From: AC-69 sp044867345
GTDB lineage: Bacteria > Actinomycetota > UBA4738 > HRBIN12
Reading direction: 5' to 3'
DNA: 6,043 nucleotides
NCBI GenBank assembly: GCA_044867345.1
Contig: JBIOUU010000187.1
Coordinates: forward strand, 1-6,043
The position numbers and the translations under genes were made by a program. The notes beneath the pieces were generated by a model that was not told where the DNA came from, searched no databases, and was given only the letters and a program-made list of their open reading frames with translations. Each line of letters opens with the position of its first letter. Position 1 is the first letter of the stretch. Shown one piece after another: positions 4,712 to 6,043 of the stretch.

Positions 4712-6043
4712 ATGCAGACCACTATCGAAGAGACCGACAAGCACAAGGTCAAGCTGACCGTCGAGATCCCCACCGACCGCGTCGGGAAGGACCTCGATGC
4801 GGCCTACCGACGGGTGGCCCAGCAGGTCAAGGTGCCGGGCTTCCGCAAGGGCAAGGCCCCTCGCAAGGTGATCGACGCGCAGGTCGGCCGCGACGCGGTC
4901 GTGGCGGAATTCCTGGAGGATGCCGTCCCCACGTACTACCGGGAGGCCATCCGGGAGAACGAGCTCGCGCCCATCACGGATCCGGACATCGCGCTCGAGC
5001 AGGTGGAGGAGGGAAAGCCACTCGTCTTCACGGCAACGGTCGAGGTTCGTCCGCGGCTGCAGCTGGAGGAGTCCGACTACAAGGGTGTCCGGGTCGAGCG
5101 GCCGCCGACCGAGGTCACCGACCGCGAGGTGGACGAGCTGCTCGACCGGCTCCGGGAACGGTTCGCCGAGCTGGATCCGGTGAGCCGTCCCGCCCGGGCC
5201 GGCGACTACGTCGTCATCGACCTTCGGGCCACCGTCCACGGCGAGGAGGTCCCCGAGGCGTCACGGCCCGACTACCTGTACGAGGTGGGCTCGGGCGAGT
5301 TCGTGGAGAAGCTCGACCAGGAGCTGGAGGGCAAGCGGGCCGGCGAGATCCTGAAGTTGAACGCGACGCTTCCCGAGCGCTTCGGTGAGCGGGCCGGACA
5401 GGAGGTCTCGTTCCAGGTGCTGGTCAAGGAGGTCAAGGCCAAGCGCCTCCCGAAGGCCGACGACGAGTTCGCCAAGACGGCTTCGGAGTTCGACACCCTG
5501 GAGGAGCTTCGCCAGAGCCTCAGGGAGCAGATGGGCCAGAACAAGGAGCGGGCCGCCGACGCCGAGGTCAGGGACCGGGTATTGCAGGCCCTGGTGAACA
5601 CCGTCGAGGTCGATTTGCCCGACACGCTGGTCGACGAGGAGACCGAGCATCGGGTCCAGCACGCACGTGAGCGGGCCGAGCAGGCAGGCGTGACCCTCGA
5701 GCAGGTGCTCGACGCCCAGGGATTCGACGAGCTCCGGTTCCGCTCCGACGCCCGGGCCCATTCCCTTCGAGCCATCAAGGCCGACCTGGTGCTCGAGGCG
5801 GTGGCCCGAAACGAGGACATCCAGGTGACCCCCGAGGAGATCGGGAACGAGATCGGGCTCCTGGCCGCGTCCCTGGGCCGGGACCCCAAGGAAGTGGCCC
5901 GGACGCTCGAACGGAGCGGTCAGGTCGTAACACTGGCCGGTGATATCATCCGCTCGAAGGCGCTCGACTCGATCGTCGAGCATGCCGATATCGTTTCGGA
6001 AGGCGAGCGCCGAGCGGCCGACCAGGTCTCCGACGAGACCGAG
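4712..6043 (+). CDS. tig: Trigger factor, ribosome-associated chaperone (3' end outside window)
   Basis: Trigger factor binds the ribosome next to the exit tunnel and shields emerging nascent chains. The open frame gives 444 residues to the window edge with no stop. The N-terminal ribosome-binding domain (1-115) carries the signature VPGFRKGKAPRKVI, with GFRKGKAP at 43-50, the same position as in E. coli. The PPIase-like domain spans about 162-243 (GDYVVIDLRATV to VSFQVLVKEVK). Its central part (YLYEVGSGEFVEKLDQELEG) departs from the FKBP consensus, so isomerase activity is doubtful. The C-terminal helical chaperone domain starts near PKADDEFAK (247-255) and is nearly complete, reaching GDIIRSKALDSIVEHADI (410-427) and an acidic, probably disordered tail. 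Only the last few to tens of residues should be missing. The ATG at 4712 fits the family start and has a -10-like box at leaderless distance. clpP and clpX commonly follow tig and may lie just beyond the window. Confidence 0.96.
   Translation, partial: MQTTIEETDKHKVKLTVEIPTDRVGKDLDAAYRRVAQQVKVPGFRKGKAPRKVIDAQVGRDAVVAEFLEDAVPTYYREAIRENELAPITDPDIALEQVEEGKPLVFTATVEVRPRLQLEESDYKGVRVERPPTEVTDREVDELLDRLRERFAELDPVSRPARAGDYVVIDLRATVHGEEVPEASRPDYLYEVGSGEFVEKLDQELEGKRAGEILKLNATLPERFGERAGQEVSFQVLVKEVKAKRLPKADDEFAKTASEFDTLEELRQSLREQMGQNKERAADAEVRDRVLQALVNTVEVDLPDTLVDEETEHRVQHARERAEQAGVTLEQVLDAQGFDELRFRSDARAHSLRAIKADLVLEAVARNEDIQVTPEEIGNEIGLLAASLGRDPKEVARTLERSGQVVTLAGDIIRSKALDSIVEHADIVSEGERRAADQVSDETE

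Noticed and set aside
3928..5388. A 486-codon plus-strand frame running across hisN, the divergent gap and into tig
   Set aside because: It crosses two well-supported genes in the wrong frame, and its sequence is Arg/Ser/Pro/Gly-rich noise. The trigger factor frame is unambiguous from its signature.
5261..5983. A 240-codon Leu/Gly/Val-rich minus-strand frame opposite tig
   Set aside because: Its apparent hydrophobicity comes from reading charged Glu/Lys codons backwards. It is fully contained in the trigger factor gene.
1..6043. CRISPR array, insertion sequence or defence island
   Set aside because: There are no spaced direct repeats, no transposase or recombinase motif, no terminal inverted repeats bounding a gene and no compositional break. 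The gene order looks chromosomal.

Overview
The window is high-GC DNA with strong G/C bias at third codon positions and tightly packed genes. Several starts are GTG, and two genes have a TAnnnT box placed so that transcription would begin at or next to the start codon (leaderless style). This, with the Flp-type pilin, the histidinol-phosphatase-type IMPase and the trigger factor, suggests an actinobacterium (Actinomycetota). The class cannot be fixed from this sequence.

Layout. (1) 2-124 (+): the end of a Flp/Fap pilin gene, cut by the window edge almost exactly at the expected prepilin cleavage point. (2) 241-696 (+): a small uncharacterised protein with an HEWMH zinc-protease motif, apparently leaderless. 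(3) 718-1621 (-): a TetR-family regulator followed by a two-helix membrane protein of the DUF3096 type. (4) 1691-3866 (+), divergent from the regulator: a Rieske non-heme iron oxygenase alpha subunit and an ornithine cyclodeaminase/mu-crystallin-family NAD(P) enzyme, 10 bp apart. (5) 3876-4643 (-): a histidinol-phosphatase-like member of the inositol monophosphatase family, ending 9 bp from the previous gene tail to tail. (6) 4712-6043 (+): trigger factor, nearly complete but running off the right edge.

How the genes may work together. The middle block (TetR regulator, membrane protein, oxygenase, cyclodeaminase-family enzyme) looks like a small regulated catabolic module. The oxygenase has the active-site pattern of the choline/betaine/carnitine/proline-betaine group, and the partner family acts on amino-acid amines or imines. 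N-demethylation or oxidation of a modified amino acid followed by imine or ketone chemistry is a reasonable but unproven reading. No ferredoxin or reductase for the oxygenase lies in the window. The 69-bp divergent gap holds a direct repeat and a CGGTC-N7-GACCG palindrome just downstream of a plausible tetR -10 box, as expected for autoregulation. The flanking genes (hisN-like, tig) are housekeeping.

I see no defence system, mobile element, CRISPR array, tRNA or rRNA. The most unusual non-coding signal is a perfect 16-bp inverted repeat with a 3-nt loop inside the start of the hisN-like gene, next to a perfect 14-bp palindrome spanning its ribosome binding site.
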